64,000 nt of DNA from Streptomyces macrolidinus (GCF_023887685.1 NZ_JAMWMR010000001.1:248001-312000), one strand, 5' to 3'; positions 1 through 8,656 are shown, counted from the first letter of the stretch. Numbers and translations are program-made. The notes: generated from the letters alone by a model not told the origin.

Positions 1-827
1 GTGGTGGCCGCGACCAGGCCGTGGTTGAGCACCCGGTTCGTGCGCCGGTAGTGCCGCCGCTGCGCCCAGCCCAGCGCGCCCAGCGCGACCACACCGAGGG
101 CGAGGGCGAACCAGGGGTACGGCGTCGCGTCCCCGTAGTCGGCGCGCAGCCGCTGGTTCTCCTTGGTGTACAGGTCCTGCGCGGCCGGGAGCATCTCCCG
201 CTGCATCTTCTCGTTCGCCGCCCGCAGATACGCGCCGCCCACCGGATACCCCTGCCGGTTGTTGGCGCGCGCCCGCTCGATGAGGCCCTTGTACTCCGGC
301 AGCAGCTTGTTGAGCTGGGCGATGGTCTTCGCGGAGGGGGAGCCGGGCTCGGTGCTGGCCGCCGCCGTGACCAGACCCGCCGCAGCGTTCTCGATGTCCT
401 TCTCGTACCGCCGGGTGGTCGAGGGCGGCTCCTGGCCGCCCGACAGGAAGCCGCTCGCGGCGGCCGTGTTGGCGTCGGCGAGCGAGCGGTAGATGTCGGC
501 GGCGCCCGCGCTGAGCGGCTGGCTGCGGTGCAGTACGTCGTCCGCGGCGCTGGAGCGGTCGGACATCTGCCAGGCGGTGACCGCCCCGAACGCGAGGACC
601 AGAAGGGCGAGTACGGCGCCGATGGCGCGCAGTCGGCCGGGCTCGGTGACGGCGGCGGCCCGCAGCCGGTCGACACCCTCCGCGAAGGCCGTACGGCGCG
701 GCGCGGCGGGCGGCGGCGGTGCCTGCGGCGCCGGGGACGCCTGCGTCACGGGCCCCCTGGACTGCGGCGGCACCGCGGGCATCGTGGGCGACGCCGATGG
801 CGCGCCGCCCTGCTGCCAGTGAGTCAC
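1..827 (-). CDS. two-TM membrane protein, C-terminus beyond window
   Basis: The GTG start at 827 follows a GGGAGG ribosome site, and the frame stays open through base 1, so about 275 N-terminal residues are visible. The first 50 residues are Pro/Gln/Ala-rich and look disordered. A hydrophobic helix follows at about residues 65-85 (AVLALLVLAFGAV). Next is a roughly 150-residue polar helical region, presumably outside the membrane, and a second hydrophobic helix near residues 235-255 (ALALGVVALGALGW) followed by basic residues. The layout resembles a sensor-like protein with an extracytoplasmic domain, but I see no catalytic motif and do not recognise the family. It is transcribed leftward, separated from the convergently ordered sugar operon by about 280 bases. 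Function unknown. Confidence 0.75.
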   Translation of the reverse strand, partial: MTHWQQGGAPSASPTMPAVPPQSRGPVTQASPAPQAPPPPAAPRRTAFAEGVDRLRAAAVTEPGRLRAIGAVLALLVLAFGAVTAWQMSDRSSAADDVLHRSQPLSAGAADIYRSLADANTAAASGFLSGGQEPPSTTRRYEKDIENAAAGLVTAAASTEPGSPSAKTIAQLNKLLPEYKGLIERARANNRQGYPVGGAYLRAANEKMQREMLPAAQDLYTKENQRLRADYGDATPYPWFALALGVVALGALGWAQRRHYRRTNRVLNHGLVAAT

Positions 828-1064
828 GTGACCTCCCCCGTGGTCATGCGTCGGTCGTCTCCGCCCGGTGCGGGGAGCGGGCGCGGGTGCACGGCGGCCA
901 GTATTCCCCTCCGCGTCGGTATCCGCACCGGCCTTCACACGATCTTGTACCGGATCACCGCGCGCCGACGGATGCCGACCTCCGCACGCCCTGTCGCACC
1001 CTTCCCTCTTATGAATACGTCATGCACTCCATGTCGGTTCCCCGGTTCCCTCCTAGGAGTTACG

Positions 1065-1107
1065 CACGTATCAGCGCACGTATCAGCGCACGTATCGCGC
1101 ACGCATC
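1065..1107. repeat. 12-bp tandem repeat before the operon 3' end
   Basis: CACGTATCAGCG occurs twice in perfect tandem (1065-1076, 1077-1088), followed by a partial copy (CACGTATC) and a diverged copy, ending at the stop codon of the kinase gene. It lies in the 280-base gap between the kinase gene and the membrane protein gene, which otherwise shows no gene. Confidence 0.6.
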
Positions 1108-2080
1108 ACGCGCGCTCGTAGTACGCCCGCACGCGCGCGTGCGCTTCCCGCGGCGCCCGCTGGTGGTCGAGGCCGAGCAGGGCCGCGCCGAGGACCGGGC
1201 GGGCCGCCACCACCTGAGGCAGCGCCCTGGGCGCGCGGTCCGCCAGCACCTCCCGTATCCGGTCGTCGAGTCGGGGATGGCGGGCGGCCAGGACGCTGCC
1301 GCCGAGCAGGACGGGGGTCTCCTGTGCGAGCAGGTCGAGACGGGTCAGCGCGACCGTGGCCATGGCGACGATCTCCTCGGCGAGCCGGTCGACGATCGCG
1401 CGGGCGACCGGGTCGCCGTCCTGGGCCGTCGCGAACAGCACCGGGGTCAGCTCATGGCGCCGCCCGTACGCGATGTGCTCCAGGTGGAGCGCCTCGATCA
1501 GCGCGTACATGGAGTCAAGACCGAAGTGCGCGGGCAGGGTGCGTGCCAGGGCGGTGGGACCGCCCCGGCCGTCCTCCGCGCGCGCCGCCCACCACAGCGC
1601 CTCCTCCGCGAGCGCCCAACCGCCGCCCCAGTCACCGGAGATTCTGCCGATCGCGGGGAAGCGGGCGGTGCGCCCGTCGGGGCGCATCCCGACGCAGTTG
1701 ATGCCCGCGCCGCACACGACCGCCACTCCGCGCGGCTCGGCCACGCCCGCGCGCAGGACGGCGAACGTGTCGTTGCGCACCTCCACCGTCGCGGCCCACG
1801 CGCGCGCGTGCAGCGCCTGGCCCAACTGCTCCTCCTCCACCGGGAGATCGGCGTTGGCGAGACAGGCCGAGACATGGCCGACCGAGGTGACCGACGCCTT
1901 CGCGAAGGCCTCGTCGACCACCTCGGCCAAGGCGTCCACGGCCGCCCGCACACCCACGACCGGCGGTCGGAACCCCCCGCCCCGTGCGGTGGCGAGGACG
2001 TCGCCGTCGGCGGTCACGACGGCGACGTCGGTCTTGCTGTTGCCCGCGTCGATGGCGAGGACGCTCGTGCTCAGGCCCAC
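1106..2080 (-). CDS. csnK: BadF/BcrA-type sugar kinase of the chitosan-oligosaccharide operon
   Basis: This 324-residue protein belongs to the BadF/BadG/BcrA ATPase family that includes N-acetylglucosamine kinases. It shows the actin-fold phosphate loop AIDAGNSKTDVAVV near the N-terminus, a second loop VVCGAGINCVG, the adenosine-side motif GDWGGGWALAEEA, and LLGGSVLAA near the C-terminus. It likely phosphorylates glucosamine or a glucosamine oligomer in the cytoplasm after uptake. The GTG start at 2080 overlaps the end of the upstream GH4 gene by 10 bases, so translation is probably coupled. It is the last gene of the six-gene leftward operon. The name rests on gene order and family composition matching the S. 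lividans csnR-K operon as I remember it; substrate identity is inferred. Confidence 0.78.
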   Translation of the reverse strand: MGLSTSVLAIDAGNSKTDVAVVTADGDVLATARGGGFRPPVVGVRAAVDALAEVVDEAFAKASVTSVGHVSACLANADLPVEEEQLGQALHARAWAATVEVRNDTFAVLRAGVAEPRGVAVVCGAGINCVGMRPDGRTARFPAIGRISGDWGGGWALAEEALWWAARAEDGRGGPTALARTLPAHFGLDSMYALIEALHLEHIAYGRRHELTPVLFATAQDGDPVARAIVDRLAEEIVAMATVALTRLDLLAQETPVLLGGSVLAARHPRLDDRIREVLADRAPRALPQVVAARPVLGAALLGLDHQRAPREAHARVRAYYERA

Positions 2081-3336
2081 GCGAGATGCTCCCGGTTGTG
2101 CGCGATCAACTGGTCGGTGAGGGTGTCGGCGTACGCGTACTGCCCGACGAGGGGGTGGGCGAGCAGCGCCCGGAACACCCGGTCGCGGCCCCCGCGCAGC
2201 GCGGCGTCGAGAGCGAGGTCCTCGTACGTGGTCACGCTCGCCATCAGCCCCGCGTACAGCGGGTCCACCGGGGCCACGGGCAGGGGCGCGGCACCCTGCG
2301 GGCCGACGGCCGCCTGGACCTCGATCACCGCGTCGTCCGGCAGGAAGGGCAGCGTGCCCCGGTTGTACGCGTTCACCACCTGGTACGGGGAGCCCCCGCC
2401 GCCCAGCAGCGCGGCGGCGAGGTCGACGGCCGCCTCGGAGTAGAAGGCGCCGCCCCGCTTGGCCAGCAGCGCGGGCTTCTCGTCCAGCGACGGGTCGCCG
2501 TACATCTCCAGCAACTCCCGTTCCATGGCCGCCACTTCGGCTGCACGGGACGGCTTGGTGCGCATCTCCCGCACCACCTCGTCGTGGGTGTAGTAGTAGC
2601 GCAGGTAGTAGGAGGGGACCACGCCCAGCCGGTCCAGGAGGGCGGGCGGCAGGCGCAGATCGGCGGCTATCGCGGCGCCGTGCTCCGCGAGCAGTGCGGG
2701 CAGGACGTTCTCGCCCTCGGGGCCGCCCAGACGCACACCTGTCTCCCAGGTGAGGTGGTTGAGGCCCACATGGTCGAGATGGACCTCGGCGGGCGCGACA
2801 CCGAGCCGGGCGGCGAACTTCCGCTGCAGGCCGATGGCCACGTTGCACAGGCCGACGGCGCGGTGGCCCTCCTGGAGCAGGGCGCGGGTGACGATCCCGA
2901 CCGGGTTGGTGAAGTCGATGATCCAGGCCTTCGGGTTGGTCCGGCGGACCCGTTCGGCGATGTCGAGAACCACCGGCACGGTGCGCAGCGCCTTGGCCAG
3001 ACCGCCCGCGCCCGTCGTCTCCTGGCCGACGCAGCCGCACTCCAGCGGCCAGGTCTCGTCCTGCTCGCGCGCGGCCTGCCCGCCGACGCGCAGTTGGAGC
3101 AGGACGGCGTCCGCGTCCGCCACGCCCGCGTCCAGGTCGGAGGTGGTGACGACCCGGCCGCCGTGCCCCTGCTTGGCGAAGATGCGCCGCGCCAACCCGC
3201 CCACCAGCTCAAGCCGTTCGGCCGCGGGGTCGACGAGGACCAGCTCCTCGACGGGCAGGGTGTCCCGCAACCGGGCGAATCCGTCGACGAGTTCGGGCGT
3301 ATAGGTCGACCCTCCGCCGACCACGGTGAGTTTCAT
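2071..3336 (-). CDS. csnH: GH4 family 6-phospho-beta-glucosidase-like enzyme
   Basis: The 421-residue protein opens with the dinucleotide-binding loop MKLTVVGGGSTYTPEL typical of glycoside hydrolase family 4. These enzymes use NAD and a divalent metal for an oxidation-elimination mechanism. The family signatures WIIDFTNPVGIVT, GLCN (the metal-binding Cys-Asn) and the GLNHLTW segment are all present, and the length is normal. It probably cleaves phosphorylated or free glucosamine oligosaccharides in the cytoplasm. The gene starts 6 bases after the stop of the upstream permease gene and overlaps the kinase gene by 10 bases. Annotation pipelines often call this 6-phospho-beta-glucosidase; the true substrate in this operon is probably a chitosan oligomer. 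Confidence 0.85.
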   Translation of the reverse strand: MKLTVVGGGSTYTPELVDGFARLRDTLPVEELVLVDPAAERLELVGGLARRIFAKQGHGGRVVTTSDLDAGVADADAVLLQLRVGGQAAREQDETWPLECGCVGQETTGAGGLAKALRTVPVVLDIAERVRRTNPKAWIIDFTNPVGIVTRALLQEGHRAVGLCNVAIGLQRKFAARLGVAPAEVHLDHVGLNHLTWETGVRLGGPEGENVLPALLAEHGAAIAADLRLPPALLDRLGVVPSYYLRYYYTHDEVVREMRTKPSRAAEVAAMERELLEMYGDPSLDEKPALLAKRGGAFYSEAAVDLAAALLGGGGSPYQVVNAYNRGTLPFLPDDAVIEVQAAVGPQGAAPLPVAPVDPLYAGLMASVTTYEDLALDAALRGGRDRVFRALLAHPLVGQYAYADTLTDQLIAHNREHLAWA

Positions 3337-3342
3337 CAGTCG

Positions 3343-4236
3343 CTACCCCTTTACTCCGGTGAGAGTGACCCCCCGTACGAACGCCTTCTGGGCGAAGAAG
3401 AACACGAGGATCACGGGGGCCATGACCAGGACGGTCGCGGCCATGGTGAGGTTCCAGTCGGTGTGGTGCGCGCCCTTGAACGACTCCAGGCCGTAACTGA
3501 GCGTCCAGGCGCCTGGGTTCTCCGACGCGTAGATCTGCGGGCCGAAGTAGTCGTTCCAGGCGGTGAAGAACTGGAAGATCGCGACGGCCGCGATGCCCGG
3601 CCGGGCCATCGGCAGGACGACCCGGAGGAGCGTTCGCAGCTCCCCGCAGCCGTCGACCCGCGCCGCGTCCAGGTACTCGTCGGGGATGGTCAGCAGGAAC
3701 TGCCGCAGCAGGAAGACGGAGAACGCGTCGCCGAACGCCATCGGGACGATCAGCGGCCACAGCGTGCCCGACAGGTCCAGTTGCTTCGCCCAGAACAGAT
3801 ACATCGGGATGATGACGACCTGCGGGGGCAGCATCATCATCGAGATGACCAGCATCAGGCACAGACTCCGGCCCCGGAAGCGGAACTTGGCGAGGGCGTA
3901 GGCGACCGGGACCGAGGAGACGACGGTCAGGACGGTGCCCGCGCTCGCGTAGACCAGGGTGTTCTTCCACCAGGTGAGGAAGCCTGGCGTGTCGAACACC
4001 TTGCGGTAGTTGCCCCACTCCCAGGTGTGCGGGACGAGATCGCGGCTGAGCGCCTGGGCGTCGCTCATCAGCGAGGTCAGGAACACGAACACGAAGGGCA
4101 GCGTGAAGAAGAGGGCGGCGGCCACGCCGAGCGAGTGGACCGCGATCCACTCCAGAACGGCCCTGCGGCGGGCGGTGCGTTCACCGGGCGCGACGGGCGC
4201 GCTCGGGGTCACCGGCCGGTCGAGTACGTCGGTCAC
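3343..4236 (-). CDS. csnG: carbohydrate ABC transporter permease (MalG/MsmG type)
   Basis: A 297-residue inner-membrane permease with six predicted helices. The first is preceded by a basic N-terminal tail (about residues 34-55). Near residue 190 is the EAA-type loop that contacts the ATPase, EYLDAARVDGCGELRTLLRV. It belongs to the binding-protein-dependent sugar transport permease family. Its GTG start overlaps the stop codon of the other permease by four bases (GTGA), indicating coupled translation. The operon encodes no ATPase, so the transporter presumably borrows a shared multi-sugar ATPase such as MsiK, as most Streptomyces sugar importers do. Confidence 0.87.
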   Translation of the reverse strand: MTDVLDRPVTPSAPVAPGERTARRRAVLEWIAVHSLGVAAALFFTLPFVFVFLTSLMSDAQALSRDLVPHTWEWGNYRKVFDTPGFLTWWKNTLVYASAGTVLTVVSSVPVAYALAKFRFRGRSLCLMLVISMMMLPPQVVIIPMYLFWAKQLDLSGTLWPLIVPMAFGDAFSVFLLRQFLLTIPDEYLDAARVDGCGELRTLLRVVLPMARPGIAAVAIFQFFTAWNDYFGPQIYASENPGAWTLSYGLESFKGAHHTDWNLTMAATVLVMAPVILVFFFAQKAFVRGVTLTGVKG

Positions 4237-5180
4237 GGCCGGTCACCCGCCAGGTCGAGACCGCCGCCGCGCCGCATCAGCACCGCGGTGAACAGCATCG
4301 ACAGCGCGAAGAGCACGAGGGCGACCACACAGGCGGCGCCGTAGTCGAAGCGCTGGAAGCCCAGGTTGTAGACGAGTTGGGGCAGCGTGAGCGTGGACCG
4401 GTCGGGGTAGCCGGGCTCGAACCGCGTCCCCGCGCCCTGGATGACCCCCGAGGCGACCTTCCCCGCGATCAGCGGCTGGGTGTAGCACTGCATGGTCTGG
4501 ATCACCCCGGTGACCACCGCGAACAGCACGATCGGCGCGATGTTCGGCAGGGTGACGTAGCGGAAGCGCTGCCACGCCGACGCGCCGTCCAACTCGGCTG
4601 CCTCGTACTGCTCTTGCGGTACGTCCAGCAGCGCGGCCATGAAGAGGACCATCAGGTCGCCGACGCCCCACAGTGCGAGCAGGGTGAGGGCGGGCTTGGA
4701 CCAGGCGGGGTCGCTGAACCACCCGGGAGCGGGGAGACCGGCCCGTTCGAGGAGTGAATCGACCGGCCCCGTACCGGGGTTGAGGAGGAAGGCGAAGGCC
4801 ATCGTCGCGGCCACGGGCGGGGCGAGGTAGGGGAGATAGAAGAGGGTGCGGAAGACACCCGTGCCCGTCTTGATCTTCGTGACCAGCAGTCCGACGCCGA
4901 GCCCGAAGACGACCCGCAGGCTCACGGTCACGAGGCCCAGCCACAGCGTGTTGCGCACCGCGGGCCAGAACAGCGGGTAGTTCTCGGCCACGTACGTCCA
5001 GTTCTTCGTCCCGCTCCAGGTCGGCGGCCGGAAGCCGTCGTAGTGCAGGAAGGAGAAGTAGACCGTCGAGAGCAGCGGGTACGCGAAGAAGACCGCGAAG
5101 CCGATCAGCCAAGGCGAGAGGAAGGCGAGGGTGCGCAGGGCCGCCCGGCGGCGTTTGGCGGCGAGGGTGAGCGTGGTCAC
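4233..5180 (-). CDS. csnF: carbohydrate ABC transporter permease (MalF/MsmF type)
   Basis: A 315-residue permease with a basic N-terminus (KRRRAALR), then FLSPWLIGFAVFFAYPLLST as the first membrane helix, and five further helices. The ATPase-contact loop is QEQYEAAELDGASAWQRFRY at about residue 215. The GTG start at 5180 gives a four-base overlap with the upstream lipoprotein gene; the frame extends much further upstream but lies antisense to nothing recognisable and inside the lipoprotein gene. It pairs with the downstream permease to form the membrane channel of the importer. Confidence 0.87.
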   Translation of the reverse strand: MTTLTLAAKRRRAALRTLAFLSPWLIGFAVFFAYPLLSTVYFSFLHYDGFRPPTWSGTKNWTYVAENYPLFWPAVRNTLWLGLVTVSLRVVFGLGVGLLVTKIKTGTGVFRTLFYLPYLAPPVAATMAFAFLLNPGTGPVDSLLERAGLPAPGWFSDPAWSKPALTLLALWGVGDLMVLFMAALLDVPQEQYEAAELDGASAWQRFRYVTLPNIAPIVLFAVVTGVIQTMQCYTQPLIAGKVASGVIQGAGTRFEPGYPDRSTLTLPQLVYNLGFQRFDYGAACVVALVLFALSMLFTAVLMRRGGGLDLAGDRP

Positions 5181-6517
5181 CGCTGCTTCGCCTGTGCGAT
5201 GTCCGTGTCGATCTGCCGGGCCGTGCTCGCCAGGCCCGCCTTGAGGTCCTTGGCCCGGCCGCTCTCGTAGTCGTAGCCGAACTGCTGGAGCGTCAGGAGG
5301 TATTGACCGCCGTCGACGGAGGCGGGGGACGTGGTCGAGTGCGGGTCGGCCGCGATGTCGAGGAACGTCTTGAAGCGCCGGTCGTAGGTCAGCTTCGGGG
5401 ACTTGAGCGCGGCGAGCGTGGACGGCACGTTGTGGATGTCGTTGGCGAAGCCGACCACCGCGTCCGTGTCCGTGGTCATGTACTTCACCAGCTCCCAGGC
5501 GGCGTTCTGCTTGCTGCTGGTGGCGGCTATGCCGGTGACGGTGCCGGTGATGTAGCCCTTGCCGTACTGGTCGATACGGTCGTCGGGCACGGGCAGCGGA
5601 GCCACTCCGACCTCGAACGCCGGCTTGGCGGCGAGGGCCATGCCGAGGCGCCACTCGCCGTCGAGTTGCATGGCGACCTGCCCGGTGTGGAACGGGTGCC
5701 GCGGACCCCACTCGTCGCCCAGCCCGGCGCGGAACCTCTCCAGCTTCCGGAACCCGCCCAGTTCGTCCACCAGCCGCTTCTGGAGCGTGAATCCGGCGGC
5801 GACGGCCGGATCCTCGGCGACGGTCGATCTGCCGCGGCTGTCGAAGTACGTCGGGGAGAACTGCCCGAGGTAGTGCTCGGCCGTCGTCTCCCAGCCGTGG
5901 TAGTCCGGCATGAAGCCGAGCTGCCGGTAGCCGTCGCCGTCCGGGACGGTGAGCTTCTTCGCGTCGGCCTCGAACTCGGACCAGGTCATGGGCGGTCGGG
6001 CGATGCCCGCCTTCTCGAACGCCGTCTTGTTGTAGTAGAGCCCGTACGCGTCGCCCAGCAGCGGTGCCGTGCAGCGGCGTCCGTCGAACCGGGTGTAGTC
6101 GTTCATCGCCTTCGGGAAGGTGGTCGCCGGGTCGATGCCCGACTTCTCGAAGAAGGGGGTGAGATCGACCAGCGCGCCCGAGGCACAGAAGGGGCCGACG
6201 TTGTTGGTGGTGAAGGAGGAGATGACGTCGGGGGCGTTGCTGCCGCCGGTGCGCAGGGCCTGGTTCATCTTGTCGTCGGTCATGTCGCCGACGACGGTGA
6301 CATGGATGTTCGGGTGCGCCTTCTCGAACCCCGCGATCAGGGAGTTCACGGCCTTCGTCTCGGAGGGCGCGCTCCAGGCGTGCCAGAAGGTGAGGGTGGT
6401 CTCCTCGGACGGGTCGTCGTGCGCGCCGGAGGTGGGGTGGCCGGTGCACGCGGTGGCGAGGAGGGCGACGGCCGCGGCGGTCAGGGCGCGAGCCGTCTTC
6501 CGGAACACTTCGGGCAT
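5177..6517 (-). CDS. csnE: sugar-binding lipoprotein of ABC importer
   Basis: A 446-residue extracellular solute-binding protein (family 1). The first 24 residues form a lipoprotein signal: basic start, hydrophobic core AAAVALLATAC, and a candidate lipidated Cys at about residue 24. The mature part starts TLTFWHAWSAPSETKAV, the classic N-terminus of sugar-binding proteins. Later come GDAYGLYYNKTAFEKAGI and the hinge-region DGEWRLG. The ATG at 6517 is chosen because it precedes the signal peptide; the frame is open far upstream. It captures oligosaccharide at the cell surface and delivers it to the two permeases. It lies 121 bases after the repressor gene in the same orientation. Confidence 0.86.
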   Translation of the reverse strand: MPEVFRKTARALTAAAVALLATACTGHPTSGAHDDPSEETTLTFWHAWSAPSETKAVNSLIAGFEKAHPNIHVTVVGDMTDDKMNQALRTGGSNAPDVISSFTTNNVGPFCASGALVDLTPFFEKSGIDPATTFPKAMNDYTRFDGRRCTAPLLGDAYGLYYNKTAFEKAGIARPPMTWSEFEADAKKLTVPDGDGYRQLGFMPDYHGWETTAEHYLGQFSPTYFDSRGRSTVAEDPAVAAGFTLQKRLVDELGGFRKLERFRAGLGDEWGPRHPFHTGQVAMQLDGEWRLGMALAAKPAFEVGVAPLPVPDDRIDQYGKGYITGTVTGIAATSSKQNAAWELVKYMTTDTDAVVGFANDIHNVPSTLAALKSPKLTYDRRFKTFLDIAADPHSTTSPASVDGGQYLLTLQQFGYDYESGRAKDLKAGLASTARQIDTDIAQAKQR

Positions 6518-6638
6518 GACTGGGGACTCCCTCTGAAGGGCGGGCGGGTGGGGCGACCGGAGCGGACACCGGACCTGTGGCGGGGCCCGGCGGATGTCGT
6601 CTGTTCGTCTGTTCAGAGCGCCGAGGCGGTTCGGCCGT

Positions 6639-7865
6639 TCAGCGCGAGGTGTCGAAGACCTCGTCGCGGGTGGTGGCGAGCGCGCTCTCCAACGCGCCGC
6701 GCAGCACGGGTCGTTCGCGTACGCCGCCGAGGACGAGGCGTGGCTGGGAGGCGGCCAGGTCCGCGAGTTCGGCCTGGAGCAGGGTGCGCAGCGGCTCGCC
6801 TCCGGCGGTGAGGCAGGCGCCGCTGAGGAGGACGAGTTCGGGGTCCAGTACGGAGGCGAGGGCGGCGAGACCGGTGGCGAGCCGGGTCGCGTAGGCCTCC
6901 AGGAGACGGCGGTGGGGGCCGGTGGCGCTGTCGGCGCCGCGGGCGACGAGGGCGGCGGTGACCTCGGCGTCGGAGCCGGTGGGCAGGTCCTCGATGCCGA
7001 GGTCGCGGGCCAGGCGGGGGAGGACGTGGCAGCCCGCGAGTTCCTGGTAGCCGCCATGGCCCGTCCGGCTCACCTGGCGGGCCAGGGGCGCGCCGGGCAC
7101 GGGCAGGAAGCCGACCTCGCCCGCGCCGCCGGTCCAGCCGCGATGCAGCCGGCCGCCGAGGACGAGGGCGGCGCCGAGGCCGCCCTCGCTCCACAGCAGC
7201 ACGAAGTCGTCGTGGCCCCGGGCCGCGCCGAGCCGCTGCTCGGCGAGGGCGACGAGGTTGACGTCGTTGTCGTACTCGACGGGCGTCACGAGCGCGGCGG
7301 CGAGGTCGTCGTGGAGTGCGGGGGAGTGCCAGCCGCGCAGATGAGAGGCGTAGCGCAGCCGACTGGTGCGGGGGTCGAAGGCGCCCGGGGTGCCGATGAC
7401 GACGCGGCGCACGGCGGAGCGGTCGAGCCGGGCGGCCCGCACGGCACCGTCGAGCGCGTCGCTGACCTGCTGCACGACGGACCGCGCCGGGCGGCGATCC
7501 GGGGTGGGCAGCTCGTACGCGCCCACCACGGCGCCGGTGAGGTCGGCGACGGCGGCGAGGATGCGCTCGGGGGTGACATCGAGCCCGGCGACATGGGCGA
7601 CACCCGGGTTGATCGCGTACAACTGCGCGCCGGGCCCCGGCCGCCCCTCACTGGTCCCCGTCATCACGACGAGCCCCGCGGCTTCGAGCCGGGCGAGAAG
7701 CTGGGACGCGGTGGGCTTCGACAGCCCGGTCAGCGCGCCGATCCGGGTACGACTGAGCGGCCCGTGCTCCAGCAGCAGCTCAAGAGCGGCCCGATCATTC
7801 ATGGCACGCAACACGCGCGGGGTACCGGGTACACCAGCGGAACCACCCATGTACGAAGCCCCCAC
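6639..7865 (-). CDS. csnR: ROK-family transcriptional repressor (CsnR-like)
   Basis: This 408-residue (or 403 if started at the ATG at 7850) ROK protein has an N-terminal winged helix-turn-helix, with recognition segment SRTRIGALTGLSKPTASQLL at about residues 38-57, followed by a ROK sugar-kinase-like domain. The usual ROK zinc cluster CxCGxxGC is not intact: the corresponding stretch reads SRTGHGGYQELAGC, lacking the first cysteines. It heads the operon and a palindrome lies at its start, so autorepression is likely. In S. lividans, CsnR represses this operon and the chitosanase gene csnA; no chitosanase is present in this window. The symbol is by synteny and family. Confidence 0.8.
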   Translation of the reverse strand: MGASYMGGSAGVPGTPRVLRAMNDRAALELLLEHGPLSRTRIGALTGLSKPTASQLLARLEAAGLVVMTGTSEGRPGPGAQLYAINPGVAHVAGLDVTPERILAAVADLTGAVVGAYELPTPDRRPARSVVQQVSDALDGAVRAARLDRSAVRRVVIGTPGAFDPRTSRLRYASHLRGWHSPALHDDLAAALVTPVEYDNDVNLVALAEQRLGAARGHDDFVLLWSEGGLGAALVLGGRLHRGWTGGAGEVGFLPVPGAPLARQVSRTGHGGYQELAGCHVLPRLARDLGIEDLPTGSDAEVTAALVARGADSATGPHRRLLEAYATRLATGLAALASVLDPELVLLSGACLTAGGEPLRTLLQAELADLAASQPRLVLGGVRERPVLRGALESALATTRDEVFDTSR

Positions 7866-7875
7866 CCCTGCTGTT

Positions 7876-7888
7876 AGGAAGGTTTCCT
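7876..7888. promoter_or_regulatory. candidate CsnR operator palindrome
   Basis: AGGAA-GGT-TTCCT is a 13-bp inverted repeat 11 bases upstream of the repressor GTG (26 bases upstream of the ATG). It resembles the AGGAAA/TTTCCT palindrome described upstream of actinomycete chitosanase genes and of csnR (from memory). Its position would block transcription or early elongation of the whole leftward operon. Confidence 0.6.
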
Positions 7889-7939
7889 GTTGGTGAGGGG
7901 ACGGTAGTGGGCGCGAGGAGAGAGCGTCAATACCGTGCG

Positions 7940-8518
7940 TCAGGGGTGGGGAGAGGTGCTCAGGGCCGGGTAGGGGCTCGGCAGGGTGAGCGGTTCGCCG
8001 AGGTGCACCTTGGACTCGTTGCCGTAGTACGCCTTGGTGGGGTCGTCGCCGGGGAGGGTCGGGTCCGTGAAGCAGTGGGCCGTCGCGGCGTTGCGGTTGA
8101 TCAGAGCGTAGACGGGCACACCGGCGGCGGCGTAGGCGCGCAGCTTCGGGCCCGTGTCGGTCTCGTGGTTGGTCGAGGTGACCTCTCCGACGAGGGCGAT
8201 CATGTCGATGGGGTACCAGCCCTTGTGGGTCCTGCGGTAGGACTCGTCCAGGTCGGTGGGCTCGCGGCGCAGGACGTAGAAGTCGGGGACGAGCAGGGCC
8301 ATGGTGTTGCCGTTCTGGTGAGCGGCGCGGAACCCCATTCCCGCACCTGCCAGTTCGAACCCGGCAAGGTGCAACGTGACAGCGGCCCTGAAAGCAGTGT
8401 CAGAGTGGTTATCGCTTGGAGGCTGCGGCACGATGGCCGTCCCTTCGATGTACTCCGGACGAATCGGCGTCGGAGACGCCGCCTCTTCGAACGCGATCAA
8501 CAGCTCAGTGGGTTCCAT
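7940..8518 (-). CDS. Uma2 family (DUF820) restriction-endonuclease-like protein
   Basis: From the ATG at 8518 the protein is 192 residues (MEPTELLIAFEEAA...). It matches the Uma2/DUF820 family, a PD-(D/E)XK nuclease fold very abundant in Streptomyces and cyanobacteria. Visible motifs are ALLVPDFYVLRRE (the Pro-Asp motif strand), DMIALVGEVTSTNHETD (the E-x-x-S strand) and the C-terminal helix KLRAYAAAGVPVYALIN. The frame is open to 8626, but the family start fits 8518. Biological role is unknown; these proteins are usually solitary. It lies between the csn operator and a strong hairpin that ends the mscS transcript. Confidence 0.8.
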   Translation of the reverse strand: MEPTELLIAFEEAASPTPIRPEYIEGTAIVPQPPSDNHSDTAFRAAVTLHLAGFELAGAGMGFRAAHQNGNTMALLVPDFYVLRREPTDLDESYRRTHKGWYPIDMIALVGEVTSTNHETDTGPKLRAYAAAGVPVYALINRNAATAHCFTDPTLPGDDPTKAYYGNESKVHLGEPLTLPSPYPALSTSPHP

Positions 8519-8606
8519 GGCGGGAGCATGTGCGACGCTGATGAGCTGCAAGGCGCCCAGTTCACTCGAACGTGTGTGCAGAACCGTTCCGCCCCCGCAC
8601 ACACGA

Positions 8607-8641
8607 AGAGGCGGCACCCGGAGCACCCGGATGCCGCCTCT
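8607..8641 (-). terminator. terminator hairpin downstream of the MscS gene
   Basis: AGAGGCGGCA at 8607-8616 pairs perfectly with TGCCGCCTCT at 8632-8641 around a 15-base loop. It lies just after the stop codon of the leftward MscS gene at 8657 and upstream of the Uma2 gene start, so it should end the channel transcript. Confidence 0.7.
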
Positions 8642-8656
8642 CGTCTCGGCTACGCG

